In this document: positions 44,145-51,671 of the stretch, in pieces
Position numbering within the stretch: position 1 is the first letter of the stretch
How the letters are laid out: each line of letters starts with the position of its first letter
Source of the DNA: Rhizobiales bacterium 62-17
Lineage (GTDB): Bacteria; Pseudomonadota; Alphaproteobacteria; Rhizobiales; Beijerinckiaceae
Length of the DNA: 64,000 nt
Direction: 5' to 3'
NCBI GenBank assembly: GCA_001898965.1
Contig: MKVW01000009.1
Span: 1,236,166 to 1,300,165 of the forward strand
Notes under the pieces: generated by a model
Seen by the model: only the letters and a program-made list of their open reading frames with translations
The model's database searches: none
Told to the model about the DNA's origin: nothing
Made by a program: the position numbers and the translations under genes

Positions 44145-44767
44145 ATACGTCATCCCTGCGCCGTCTGCACTTGCCCTTGACGCCCGATGAAGCCCGCACT
44201 TTGAAAGCCGGCGATCTCGTTCTGCTCGAAGGCGAAGCCGTCGCCACCGTTGGCATGCCGACGCAAAAGCGCATGGTGGCGGAAGTCGAGGCGGGCCGGG
44301 AGATGCCGCTGCCGATGCGCGGCGGTGCCTTCTTCCACATGGGCGTCTGCTACGACGAAGAGAACGGCCGACCGACGCGCATGCACTACGTCAATCCGAC
44401 CACGTCGAGCCGCTTCAACGCCTTGATGCCGACCTTGATCCGGGGCCTCGGCCTCACCGCACTCGGCGGCAAGGGTGGTTTGTCGCGTGAAAGCGTCGAG
44501 GCCATGCGCGAGGTCGGCTGTATCTATTTCTCCTTCGTCGGCGGCGCTTCGGCGCTGCTGAGCCAGGGCGTCGAGAAAGTGGTCGATGTCGCGTGGACCG
44601 ATCTGATCATGCAATTTCGCCTCAACCAGATCCGTTTGTCGGGCTTCGGCCCTGTGACGGTCGCCATCGATGCCCATGGCGAATCGATCTATGAGCGCAT
44701 CATGGTGTCGGCGCAAGCGCGCCTGCCGGATATTCTGGAAACCCTTCGCCGTCCTTCGCAAAGCTGA
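44141..44767 (+). CDS. Class I fumarate hydratase/tartrate dehydratase, beta subunit
   Basis: A 208-residue protein with the beta-subunit signature ALGGKGGLSRESVEAMREVG, including the KGG turn, and FFHMGVCYDEE, FVGGASALL and VTVAIDAHGESIYERI. Length and motif order match the C-terminal half of single-chain class I fumarases. It is translationally coupled to the alpha subunit and followed after 11 bases by a quinone oxidoreductase. Confidence 0.9.
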   Translation: MNTSSLRRLHLPLTPDEARTLKAGDLVLLEGEAVATVGMPTQKRMVAEVEAGREMPLPMRGGAFFHMGVCYDEENGRPTRMHYVNPTTSSRFNALMPTLIRGLGLTALGGKGGLSRESVEAMREVGCIYFSFVGGASALLSQGVEKVVDVAWTDLIMQFRLNQIRLSGFGPVTVAIDAHGESIYERIMVSAQARLPDILETLRRPSQS

Positions 44768-44778
44768 ACGAGAAACTG

Positions 44779-45762
44779 ATGAAAGCCATTGAGATCACCC
44801 GGCCGGGCGGGCCTGAAGTGCTGGCCTTCTGCGACCGGCCGATGCCGCAGCTAGGTCCCGACGATGTGCTGATCCGCGTCAAGGCGGCGGCGGTGAACCG
44901 GCCCGACGTGCAGCAGCGGCGTGGCCTTTATCCGCCACCGCCTGGCGCCACCGATCTGCCGGGGCTCGATGTGGCGGGCGTCATCGAAAAGGTCGGCGCC
45001 AGCGTTACCCAGTGGCGGGCTGGCGATGAAGTCTGCGCTTTGGTCAATGGCGGTGGCTATGCCGAATTCTGCGCCGTGCCGGCGCTGCAATGCATGCCCT
45101 TGCCGAAGGGCAGCAGCTTTGTTGAAGCGGCGGCCCTGCCGGAAGCCTTCTTCACCGCCTGGAATAACGTCATCTGGCTCGGGCGATTGAGCGATGGCGA
45201 AACGCTTCTGGTGCAAGGCGGCACCAGCGGCGTCGGTATGGCGGCGATCCAGATGGCCAAGCAATTGCGCGGCGCGCGTGTCATTGCCACCGCCGGCACG
45301 GACGAGAAACAGCGCAAGTGCCGCGAGATCGGCGCCGACATCACCGTGAGTTATCGCGGCGATTGGGTCGCCGACATCGTCGCCGCGATTGGCAAGGAGA
45401 AAGTCGACGTCGTGCTCGACGGCCAGGCCGGCCCTTATACGGAAAAGCAGTTGCAACTGCTGGCGCCCGATGGCCGCGTCGTCCTCATCGCCAGCCACTT
45501 TGGCGAAATGGCGGATGTGAATGTGCGCAATATCGTCCGTCGCCGCCTCACCTTGACGGGCTCGACCCTGCGGCCGCGGCCGGCGGCTTATAAGGGCCGC
45601 ATCGCCACTGAGCTGGTCGAGCAGGTCTGGCCGTTGCTTGAGAACGGCCGCATTCAAAACCACATCTGCGCCACGTTCGACTGGCGCGATGTGCGCGACG
45701 CCCATGCCTTGATGGATGCGGGCGAACAGGTCGGCAAGGTGGTACTGCGCGTCGAAGCGTAA
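44779..45762 (+). CDS. NAD(P)H:quinone oxidoreductase (zinc-independent MDR family, PIG3-like)
   Basis: A 327-residue protein: MKAIEITRPGGPEVL start, VNRPDVQQRRGLYPPPPG, DVAGVIEKVG, ALPEAFFTAWNNV, and the NADP-binding GGTSGVGMAAIQMAK. It lacks the zinc ligands of alcohol dehydrogenases, so it should reduce quinones or enones. It follows the fumarase genes by 11 bases and is probably the last gene of that operon; a palindromic repeat comes next. Confidence 0.9.
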   Translation: MKAIEITRPGGPEVLAFCDRPMPQLGPDDVLIRVKAAAVNRPDVQQRRGLYPPPPGATDLPGLDVAGVIEKVGASVTQWRAGDEVCALVNGGGYAEFCAVPALQCMPLPKGSSFVEAAALPEAFFTAWNNVIWLGRLSDGETLLVQGGTSGVGMAAIQMAKQLRGARVIATAGTDEKQRKCREIGADITVSYRGDWVADIVAAIGKEKVDVVLDGQAGPYTEKQLQLLAPDGRVVLIASHFGEMADVNVRNIVRRRLTLTGSTLRPRPAAYKGRIATELVEQVWPLLENGRIQNHICATFDWRDVRDAHALMDAGEQVGKVVLRVEA

Positions 45763-45776
45763 CCGCCGAACAGAGC

Positions 45777-45885
45777 CGTCATTGCGAGGAGCGTGTGGTA
45801 GGTCGTCAGGAAATGCCCTATGAAGGCCTATTACGGCGATCTGTTCTTTTGCCACTGGATTGCTTCACTGCGCTCGCAATGACGG
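45777..45885. repeat. Inverted repeat of the CGTCATTGCGAG family
   Basis: Terminal arms CCGTCATTGCGAG (45777-45789) and CTCGCAATGACGG (45873-45885) are exact complements; internal GGATTGCTTCACTGCG is the mark of the family. Two more copies, at 46401-46537 and 49687-49798, share the arms and the AAGCAATCCAGGG core. All three lie between genes. They resemble small non-autonomous palindromic elements (MITE or REP-like); no target duplication was evident. Confidence 0.8.
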
Positions 45886-45894
45886 TGTGGTTTT

Positions 45895-46332
45895 ATGCCC
45901 GATTTACCTCCCGCCATGCGGCGACCGATCCCGGCTGTCCTCGCTGTCGTCATTCGCGACGATCGCGTGCTGCTGGTGCGCCGCGCCAATCCGCCTGACG
46001 TCGGCCTGTGGGGCTTTCCCGGCGGCAAGATCGATCTCGGTGAATCCATCGAGGCGGCCGCCGTCCGCGAGCTTTTCGAAGAGACAAGCATTCGCGGCGA
46101 AGCCTGCGATGTCGTCACCGCCGTCGATGCGTTGGATCTCGATGCGGATCAAAGCATCCGCCATCATTACATTCTCGTCGCGGTCCGGTGTCGTTGGCTA
46201 TCTGGCACTCCAATTGCGGGCGACGATGCGCTGGAAGCCGCGTGGTTTGATCTCGACACCTTGGACAGCGCCGATCTCGCCATGAGTTTCGGTGTTGCCG
46301 ATGTGGCGCGGCAAGCGGCGAAACGGGCCTGA
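45895..46332 (+). CDS. NUDIX hydrolase
   Basis: A 145-residue protein with a NUDIX box GGKIDLGESIEAAAVRELFEE (read in parts: G-x5-E-x7-REL-x-EE) in which the metal-binding glutamates are kept and the final Gly is Ser (TSI). Preceded by AVVIRDDRVLLVRRAN, it resembles ADP-ribose pyrophosphatases and MutT-like housecleaning enzymes. The ATG lies ten bases after a palindromic repeat, with no good ribosome site. Confidence 0.88.
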   Translation: MPDLPPAMRRPIPAVLAVVIRDDRVLLVRRANPPDVGLWGFPGGKIDLGESIEAAAVRELFEETSIRGEACDVVTAVDALDLDADQSIRHHYILVAVRCRWLSGTPIAGDDALEAAWFDLDTLDSADLAMSFGVADVARQAAKRA

Positions 46333-46400
46333 TTCCCTTGAGCGGGATCCAGAGCGAGTGGTCAAATGCCGGCAGAAACTATGTCGCGTCGGGAACCTAA

Positions 46401-46537
46401 CCGTCATTGCGAGCGCAGCGAAGCAATCCAGGGCAAAGGGCAGTGTGAAATACAGAAATATCTGCGCTACAGGTATTTCTCGACAGATTACCACACGCCC
46501 TTGGATTGCTTCGTCGCTGCGCTTCTCGCAATGACGG
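46401..46537. repeat. Inverted repeat of the CGTCATTGCGAG family (second copy)
   Basis: Left arm CCGTCATTGCGAGCGCAGCG then AAGCAATCCAGGG; right arm CCCTTGGATTGCTTCGTCGC then TGCGCTTCTCGCAATGACGG. The arms are about 35 bases and nearly complementary, with a 65-base centre of lower GC. It fills most of the gap between the NUDIX and DUF4105 genes, leaving only short flanks for the promoter of the latter. Confidence 0.85.
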
Positions 46538-46622
46538 TGTAGCATTCAGGGATTCCATCGACATATGAAACGCTTTATAGCTTTATCACTTCAAAATGAT
46601 TGCCGACCGGAGAGTTTCCTGC

Positions 46623-47636
46623 ATGGGCCGAGCGACGCACCTCTTCTGGCGCATCAGCGGCGTCATCTTGGGAATCCTCGTGATCCTGCTCAGCGGCGCC
46701 TGGGGCGCTCTGGCGCTTTGGTATCAATTCCCAGGGCCACCGACGGCAAAAACTGTTGCGGTGGTGGTCTGGGCACTCCTCGCGCTCGTCGCCATTGTCG
46801 CTTTGATCATGGGCCGTCGCAAAATCTCGCTGCTTTATGTCGGCGCCTTTGCGGTGCTTCTGCTCTGGTGGGTCAATATCGCGCCGCGTAACGATCGTCT
46901 CTGGGCCGATGATGTCGCGCAAACCACGCGGGCGGAGATCGATCCCGGCACGCCTGACATCGTGCGGTTGACACAGGTGCGTAATTTCGATTGGCGCAGC
47001 GAAACCGATTATACGCCGCGCTGGGAAGCGCGCACTTATGATCTGTCGCGTCTGTCTTCGGTCGATCTCGCTCTGTCCTATTGGGCCAGCCCCTCGATCG
47101 CGCACACGCTCGTCTCCTTCGGCTTTGAAGGCGGTGATCACGTCACCTTCTCGGTGGAGATTCGTAAGGAAAAGGGTGAGGACTTTTCAGAGATCGGCGG
47201 TTTCTTCAAGGAGTTCGAGCTGAGCCTCATCGCCGCCGACGAACGCGACATCATTCGTCTGCGCACCAACGTCCGCAAGGAAGACGTCTACCTCTATCGC
47301 ATCGGCCTGACGCCTCAGGCCATGCGTTCGCTCTTTCTCGCTTATGCAGCGAAAGCCAATAGCCTTGCCGACACGCCGCGTTGGTACAATACGATCACCG
47401 CCAATTGCACCACCATCGTCTATGAGATGGTCAAGCACATCGTGCCCGGCTTGCCGCTCGACACGCGTCTGCTGTTTTCCGGCTATCTGCCCGAATATAT
47501 AAAGGACGTTGGCGGCCTGGTGCCCGGCCACAGCCTGGAGGAATTGCGCCGGACGGGCCGCATTGCTGATCGTGCCATTGCCGCTGATCGCGATCCGCGG
47601 TTCTCCCAGGCCATCCGCACCGGCATGATCGACTGA
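46623..47636 (+). CDS. DUF4105 membrane protein
   Basis: A 337-residue protein with three N-terminal membrane helices (to about residue 95) and a large periplasmic domain with DUF4105 features: VRNFDWRSETDYTPRWEARTYDL (in parts), SVDLALSYWA, HTLVSFGF, SVEIRKEKGEDFSEIGGFF and WYNTITANCTTIVYEM, whose Asn-Cys pair recalls papain-like peptidases. This domain also occurs at the N terminus of the protein Lnb family. ATG 46623 is preceded by GGAGAG. Function is unknown; a periplasmic amidase or peptidase role is inference from the conserved Cys and His. Confidence 0.82.
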   Translation: MGRATHLFWRISGVILGILVILLSGAWGALALWYQFPGPPTAKTVAVVVWALLALVAIVALIMGRRKISLLYVGAFAVLLLWWVNIAPRNDRLWADDVAQTTRAEIDPGTPDIVRLTQVRNFDWRSETDYTPRWEARTYDLSRLSSVDLALSYWASPSIAHTLVSFGFEGGDHVTFSVEIRKEKGEDFSEIGGFFKEFELSLIAADERDIIRLRTNVRKEDVYLYRIGLTPQAMRSLFLAYAAKANSLADTPRWYNTITANCTTIVYEMVKHIVPGLPLDTRLLFSGYLPEYIKDVGGLVPGHSLEELRRTGRIADRAIAADRDPRFSQAIRTGMID

Positions 47637-47684
47637 AAGCGCCCCGCGCAAATCACCGCTTCCCTCCATTTACAAAGATCAATT

Positions 47685-47700
47685 ATATAGGTTATAGGTT
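47685..47700. promoter_or_regulatory. Direct repeat ATATAGGTT-ATAGGTT upstream of hydrolase-like gene
   Basis: ATATAGGTT at 47685-47693 is followed immediately by ATAGGTT at 47694-47700, seven-base direct repeats in an AT-rich patch 50-70 bases before the start of the serine-less hydrolase-like gene. The same nonamer lies at 51663-51671 upstream of its paralogue. It may be a regulator site or part of a promoter; none is identified. Confidence 0.35.
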
Positions 47701-47751
47701 GAAAGGGAGCCTGAGACCGTCCTTGTGACGGCAGAGGCGGGAGAGGGAGAG

Positions 47752-48600
47752 ATGCCAATGTTTCGCCGAGGAGGCGCCGTTCTGGCGGCATGGATATGCG
47801 CGGCAACCGCCGTCGCCGCGCAGGACGCGCCGCGCACCCGCACCATGGTTGAAGCCGGGCCGGCCAAGATCGACGTCATCGCCGAGGGGCGCGGTCCGCT
47901 GATCGTCATGCTGCCCTCGCGCGGGCGCGATTCGGAAGATTTCGACGCGGTCGCCGAAGGCCTGGCGAAGGCGGGCTTCCGCGTGGTGCGGCCGCAGCCG
48001 CGCGGCGCCGGCGCCAGCACGGGGCCGACCGAGAATGTCCGCATGCAGGATCTCGCCGCCGATGTCGCCGCCGTTATAGCGCAAGAGAAGGCTGGTCCTG
48101 CCGTCATCGCCGGTCATGCCTATGGCAATTGGGTGGCGCGCATGGTGGCGACCGATCATCCGCAGCTTGTGCGCGGCATCGTGCTGATCGCCGCCGCCGC
48201 GAAAACTTTTCCCGATGAATTGCGCGCCGTCGTGCAACAATCCGGCGATCCGAAACTACCTGACGAGACGCGGCTCGCTGCGCTTAAGCGCGGTTTCTTC
48301 CTGCCGGGGCACGATGCCTCCGTCTGGCTGAAAGGCTGGGCGCCTGCCGCGAACCGCATTCAGGGCGCGGCAGCGACGGCAACGAAACAGGCCGAATATT
48401 GGAACGGCGGCGGCGTGAAAATGCTCGATCTCGTGCCCGACAGCGATCCGTTCAAGCCGAAGGAAAAATGGAACGAGAGCCGCGAGGAATTCGGCGATCG
48501 GGTGACGGTGAAAATCATTCCCAACGCCAGCCATGCGCTGATCCCGGAACAGCCGGCGGCGGTGGTGGAGGCGATCGCGGATTGGGTGAAGGCTTTGTGA
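47752..48600 (+). CDS. Secreted alpha/beta-hydrolase-fold protein lacking the nucleophile serine
   Basis: A 282-residue protein with a signal peptide (GGAVLAAWICAATAVAAQD) and a full alpha/beta-hydrolase fold: LIVMLPSRGRDSEDF, VVRPQPRGAGAS, AGHAYGNWVARM and NASHALIPEQP with the catalytic-type His. At the nucleophile elbow, where G-x-S-x-G is expected, it has GHAYG, with Ala at residue 123. It therefore cannot act as a normal serine hydrolase; it may be a binding protein or use another mechanism. GGGAGAGGGAGAG precedes the ATG. A paralogue with the same substitution lies at 50813-51604. It is followed after 56 bases by a TctC protein. Confidence 0.8.
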   Translation: MPMFRRGGAVLAAWICAATAVAAQDAPRTRTMVEAGPAKIDVIAEGRGPLIVMLPSRGRDSEDFDAVAEGLAKAGFRVVRPQPRGAGASTGPTENVRMQDLAADVAAVIAQEKAGPAVIAGHAYGNWVARMVATDHPQLVRGIVLIAAAAKTFPDELRAVVQQSGDPKLPDETRLAALKRGFFLPGHDASVWLKGWAPAANRIQGAAATATKQAEYWNGGGVKMLDLVPDSDPFKPKEKWNESREEFGDRVTVKIIPNASHALIPEQPAAVVEAIADWVKAL

Positions 48601-48656
48601 GGCCAAGTTCCTTGTGAGGATATGCTTCGGCTGAGATCGAGGCGAAGGAGGGAAAT

Positions 48657-49625
48657 ATGAAACATATGGCTTCGGGTCTGCTGGCCACCGTGTTGCTGGC
48701 TTGCGCTGTTCCCGTTCACGCGCAGGACTATCCGTCCAAAGCGATCAAGATGATCGTGCCGTTCGCGGCCGGCGGTCCCGCCGATCTCGTGGCGCGCGTC
48801 ATCGGCGAAAAACTGTCGAGCGTCGCCGGCCAGCCCGTGGTCATCGAGAACCGTGGCGGCGCCGGCGGCATGACCGGCATCGGCCAGGTGGCGAAAGCCG
48901 ATCGCGATGGTTACACGATCGGCATCGCCAGCTCCGGCACCTTGGCGCTCAACGTCGCCCTGAAACAGGCGATGCCTTACGATCCGCTGAAGGATCTGTA
49001 TCTGGTGACGCAGGCGGTGTCCGCGCCGGAACTCCTCGTCATCGGGCCCAAGGTTCCCGCCAAGGATTTCAAGGAATTTGTCGCTTTGGCGCGCGCCCAG
49101 CCGGGCAAGCTCAATTTTGCGTCCTCGGGCAATGGCGGCATGCCGCATCTCGCCGCCGAACTTCTCAAGATCGCCACCAAGACCGACATGGTCCACGTGC
49201 CTTATCCAGGCGCGGCGCCGGCCGTGAACGATCTTCTCGGCGGTCATGTGCAATTGATGTTCGCCGACGTACCGGTGCTGCTGGGCGCCGTGCAAGCGGG
49301 ACAGTTGCGGGCGATCGCGGTCGGCAGCAAGAGCCGCGTGCCTTTGCTTGCCGACGTGCCGACCACCGCCGAGGTCGGCGAGCCGGATGTCTTGGCCGAC
49401 AACTGGTATGGCGTCGTCGCGCCCGCCGGCCTGCCGCAAGCCGTGGCGCAGAAGCTCTATGACCTCAGCATCGCGACCTTGCGCGCGCCCGACGTGAAGG
49501 ATCGCCTTGAGAAACAGGGCCTCGGCGTGGTCGGCAGTTCGTCGGCCGAATTCACCGCTTATGTGCGCAGCGAGATCGAACGCTGGGGCAAGGTTGCGGA
49601 AGTCGCGAACGTCAAACTCAACTGA
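48657..49625 (+). CDS. TctC/Bug family periplasmic binding protein
   Basis: A 322-residue secreted protein, signal ending VPVHAQD. Family marks are IKMIVPFAAGGPADLVARVIGEKL (in parts), NRGGAGGMTGI, YDPLKDL, LAAELLKIATKTDMVHVPYPG and DVPTTAEVG. AAGGAGGG lies before the ATG. It is paired with the serine-less hydrolase-like protein upstream and ends at a terminator. It should bind a carboxylate in the periplasm, where the signal-bearing hydrolase-like protein also resides. Confidence 0.9.
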   Translation: MKHMASGLLATVLLACAVPVHAQDYPSKAIKMIVPFAAGGPADLVARVIGEKLSSVAGQPVVIENRGGAGGMTGIGQVAKADRDGYTIGIASSGTLALNVALKQAMPYDPLKDLYLVTQAVSAPELLVIGPKVPAKDFKEFVALARAQPGKLNFASSGNGGMPHLAAELLKIATKTDMVHVPYPGAAPAVNDLLGGHVQLMFADVPVLLGAVQAGQLRAIAVGSKSRVPLLADVPTTAEVGEPDVLADNWYGVVAPAGLPQAVAQKLYDLSIATLRAPDVKDRLEKQGLGVVGSSSAEFTAYVRSEIERWGKVAEVANVKLN

Positions 49626-49643
49626 CGTATTCTTGGATAAAAG

Positions 49644-49678
49644 AAACCGCCGCGATCATCGATCGCGACGGTTTTTTG
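49644..49678 (+). terminator. Intrinsic terminator after TctC gene
   Basis: AAACCGCCGCGATC and GATCGCGACGGTTT form a 14-base stem with one mismatch and a three-base loop (ATC), followed by TTTTTTG. It begins 18 bases after the stop of the TctC gene. Confidence 0.88.
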
Positions 49679-49686
49679 TTGCCTAC

Positions 49687-49798
49687 CCGTCATTGCGAGC
49701 GAAGCGAAGCAATCCAGGGGCGACGAGTGTTGTTATGGTCGCGAATGCTCTACAATGCGCCCTGGATTGCTTCGTCGCTTTGCTCCTCGCAATGACGA
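49687..49798. repeat. Inverted repeat of the CGTCATTGCGAG family (third copy)
   Basis: Left arm CCGTCATTGCGAGCGAAGCG then AAGCAATCCAGGG; right arm CCCTGGATTGCTTCGTCGCT then TTGCTCCTCGCAATGACG. Arms of about 33 bases surround a 40-base centre. It lies exactly between the two convergent hydrolase/TctC modules. Confidence 0.85.
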
Positions 49799-49838
49799 CG
49801 TGGACATTGCGAAGCGACGATAAAAAGCGCGACAGACC

Positions 49839-50801
49839 CTAAAACTTCAGCCCCATCTCCTTGACCAGCGGTTCCCAGGTCTGCCGCTCGTCGCGCAGAT
49901 ATTGCCGCGCCTGATCAGGCGAGCTGTCGATCGACGTCATGCCTTGCAGATCCATCCGATCGAGAAAGGTCTTGTCGGTCTTGGCATCCGTCAGCGCTTT
50001 GCTCAAACGCGCGACGATATCGGCCGGCAGGCGCGCCGGTGCCATCAGGACGGAGAAGTTGCGCGAGACCAGGCTCGGATAGCCTTCCTCGGTCGCATTG
50101 GGCACGTCGGGCAGAAGATTCGAGCGGCGCGGGCCGCCGATGACCAGCGCCGTCACCGCTTTCGATTGTACGAACGGCCGCAACGTCGCGATGTCGCCGA
50201 AGATCATCTGCAATTCGCCGGAGACCACGTCGGGCACGGCGGCGCTGGTGCCGCGATAGGGCACGTGAACGGTTTTGATGCCGGTGGCGCGATTCAAGAG
50301 TTCGGCGGCGAGATGCGGCGTCGTGCCGATGCCGGCCGAGCCATAGTTCAGCGCGCCGGGTTTCTCCTTGGCATAGGCGATGAATTCCTTGAACGTCTTC
50401 GGCGGCAGTTTGGCCGAGACGACGAGCACCTGCGGCGATTCCGCGATCACGCCGATCAGCGAAAAATCTTTCTCGATATCGATCGAAGCCGGATCGGCGC
50501 TCGGCGCAATCACCAGAGGACCGGGCGAGCCAAGCAGAAGCGTATAGCCATCGGGGCGCGCGGTGCCGACATAGCGTGTGCCCACAAGGCCGCCGGCGCC
50601 GGGCTTGTTCTCCACCACGACGCCCTGGCCGAGTTGCTTCGACAAAGCCTCCGCCGTCGAGCGTCCGGCGATGTCGACGGGGCCGCCGGCCGCATAAGGC
50701 ACGACCAAAGTGATCGGACGGTTCGGATAATCCTGCGCCATGGCGGGCGCGACGACAGCGCTCAGCGCCGCCGCGAGCACGGCGCGTCTACACATCAACA
50801 T
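49839..50801 (-). CDS. TctC/Bug family periplasmic binding protein
   Basis: A 320-residue secreted protein, signal RRAVLAAALSAVVAPAMAQD. Family marks: ITLVVPYAAGGPVDIAGR, NKPGAGGLVGTR, LAAELLNRATGIKTVHVPYRG and LLPDVPNATEEG. GGAGGAAACC precedes the ATG at 50801, favouring it over the Met five codons upstream that overlaps the preceding gene. It is the second gene of the minus-strand module and mirrors the TctC gene at 48657. Confidence 0.9.
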   Translation of the reverse strand: MLMCRRAVLAAALSAVVAPAMAQDYPNRPITLVVPYAAGGPVDIAGRSTAEALSKQLGQGVVVENKPGAGGLVGTRYVGTARPDGYTLLLGSPGPLVIAPSADPASIDIEKDFSLIGVIAESPQVLVVSAKLPPKTFKEFIAYAKEKPGALNYGSAGIGTTPHLAAELLNRATGIKTVHVPYRGTSAAVPDVVSGELQMIFGDIATLRPFVQSKAVTALVIGGPRRSNLLPDVPNATEEGYPSLVSRNFSVLMAPARLPADIVARLSKALTDAKTDKTFLDRMDLQGMTSIDSSPDQARQYLRDERQTWEPLVKEMGLKF

Positions 50802-50812
50802 GGTTTCCTCCT

Positions 50813-51604
50813 TCAAGATTTATGATCGATGGCGCGCATCCAATCGACGACGGCGCGCGTCACGGCTTCCGGTTGTTCGGGGATCAGCGCATGGCTGGCG
50901 TCGCGGACGAGCGCGACGCTCACGCGCTCGCCGAAATCCTCGCGCATTTCATTGCGCCGCTCCGGCGGCTTGAATGGATCGAACTCGGCCTGCAAATCGA
51001 GCAGGGGTCCGTTGCCGCCCGACCAATAGGTCTCCTGCGCAATGGCGGCGCGGGCCGCGCGCTGCGGCGCCTGCATATGCGGATGCCAGCCGGCAAGCCA
51101 TGGTGTCGGATCATTGCCCGGCGCGAAGAAAGCCCTGCGCAGAGCCGCGAGCCTCACGTCATCGGGCAGCGTGGGATCGCCGGCCTCGGTCACCGCACGC
51201 GACAAATCGGACGGGTAAGTTTTGGCCGCCGAAGCCGCGACCACGATGCCGCGCACGGTTGAAGGAAAAGCCACGGCCAACTGGCGCGCCACGTAATGGC
51301 CGAAGGCATGACCCAGCACGACAGCGGGGCCGCCTTTTTCAGCGCCGATCACTTCGGCGACATCCTGCGCCAGATCGCGCAAGGTGATGCCTTCGAGCGG
51401 GCCTTGGCTGTCGCCGATGCCGCGCGGCTGCGGCCGCAACACGCGATAGCCGGCCTGCGCGATGCCCTGCGCCACATCGTCGTAATCGTCGGAATCGCGC
51501 GCCTGGGACGGCAGCAGAACGATCAGCGGCCCTTGCCCTTCGGCGCGCACGCGGATCGTCACGTCGCGGTAGCGATGCAGATATTCCTCACGGACCCCAG
51601 ACAC
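50813..51604 (-). CDS. Cytosolic alpha/beta-hydrolase-fold protein lacking the nucleophile serine
   Basis: A 263-residue paralogue of the protein at 47752, sharing LIVLLPSQARDSDDYDDVA, RVLRPQPRGIGDSQGP, AAKTYPSDL, LQAEFDPFKPPERRNEMRE and DASHALIPEQPEAV. The elbow reads LGHAFGHYVARQ, with Ala at residue 100 in the serine position, as in the paralogue. Unlike that protein it has no signal peptide. GTG 51604, five bases after GGGGAGA, is preferred to a TTG nine codons upstream. It is followed after 11 bases by a TctC gene. Confidence 0.8.
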   Translation of the reverse strand: MSGVREEYLHRYRDVTIRVRAEGQGPLIVLLPSQARDSDDYDDVAQGIAQAGYRVLRPQPRGIGDSQGPLEGITLRDLAQDVAEVIGAEKGGPAVVLGHAFGHYVARQLAVAFPSTVRGIVVAASAAKTYPSDLSRAVTEAGDPTLPDDVRLAALRRAFFAPGNDPTPWLAGWHPHMQAPQRAARAAIAQETYWSGGNGPLLDLQAEFDPFKPPERRNEMREDFGERVSVALVRDASHALIPEQPEAVTRAVVDWMRAIDHKS

Positions 51605-51654
51605 GGCGTCTCCCCGCTTTGCAGTTGCCAAGTTGCATTTCGGCTGTATATCAG

Positions 51655-51671
51655 ACCTAATAATATAGGTT
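51655..51671. promoter_or_regulatory. ACCTA-N6-TAGGT inverted repeat upstream of hydrolase-like gene
   Basis: ACCTA (51655-51659) and TAGGT (51666-51670) form a short dyad that includes ATATAGGTT at 51663-51671, the nonamer also found at 47685. It lies about 55 bases upstream of the minus-strand hydrolase-like gene and some 150 bases before the divergent GST gene. Confidence 0.35.

Noticed and set aside
43275..44767. Assigning ttdA/ttdB or fumA symbols
   Set aside because: Motifs show a class I hydratase but do not separate tartrate from fumarate activity, and key loops differ from both.
45763..45894. A short coding frame within the palindromic repeat before the NUDIX gene
   Set aside because: The sequence is explained by the inverted repeat family; the frame is not shared by the other copies.
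47641..47751. The ATAGGTT direct repeats as a CRISPR-like or origin iteron array
   Set aside because: Only two units, no spacers of even length, and no replication or cas gene nearby.
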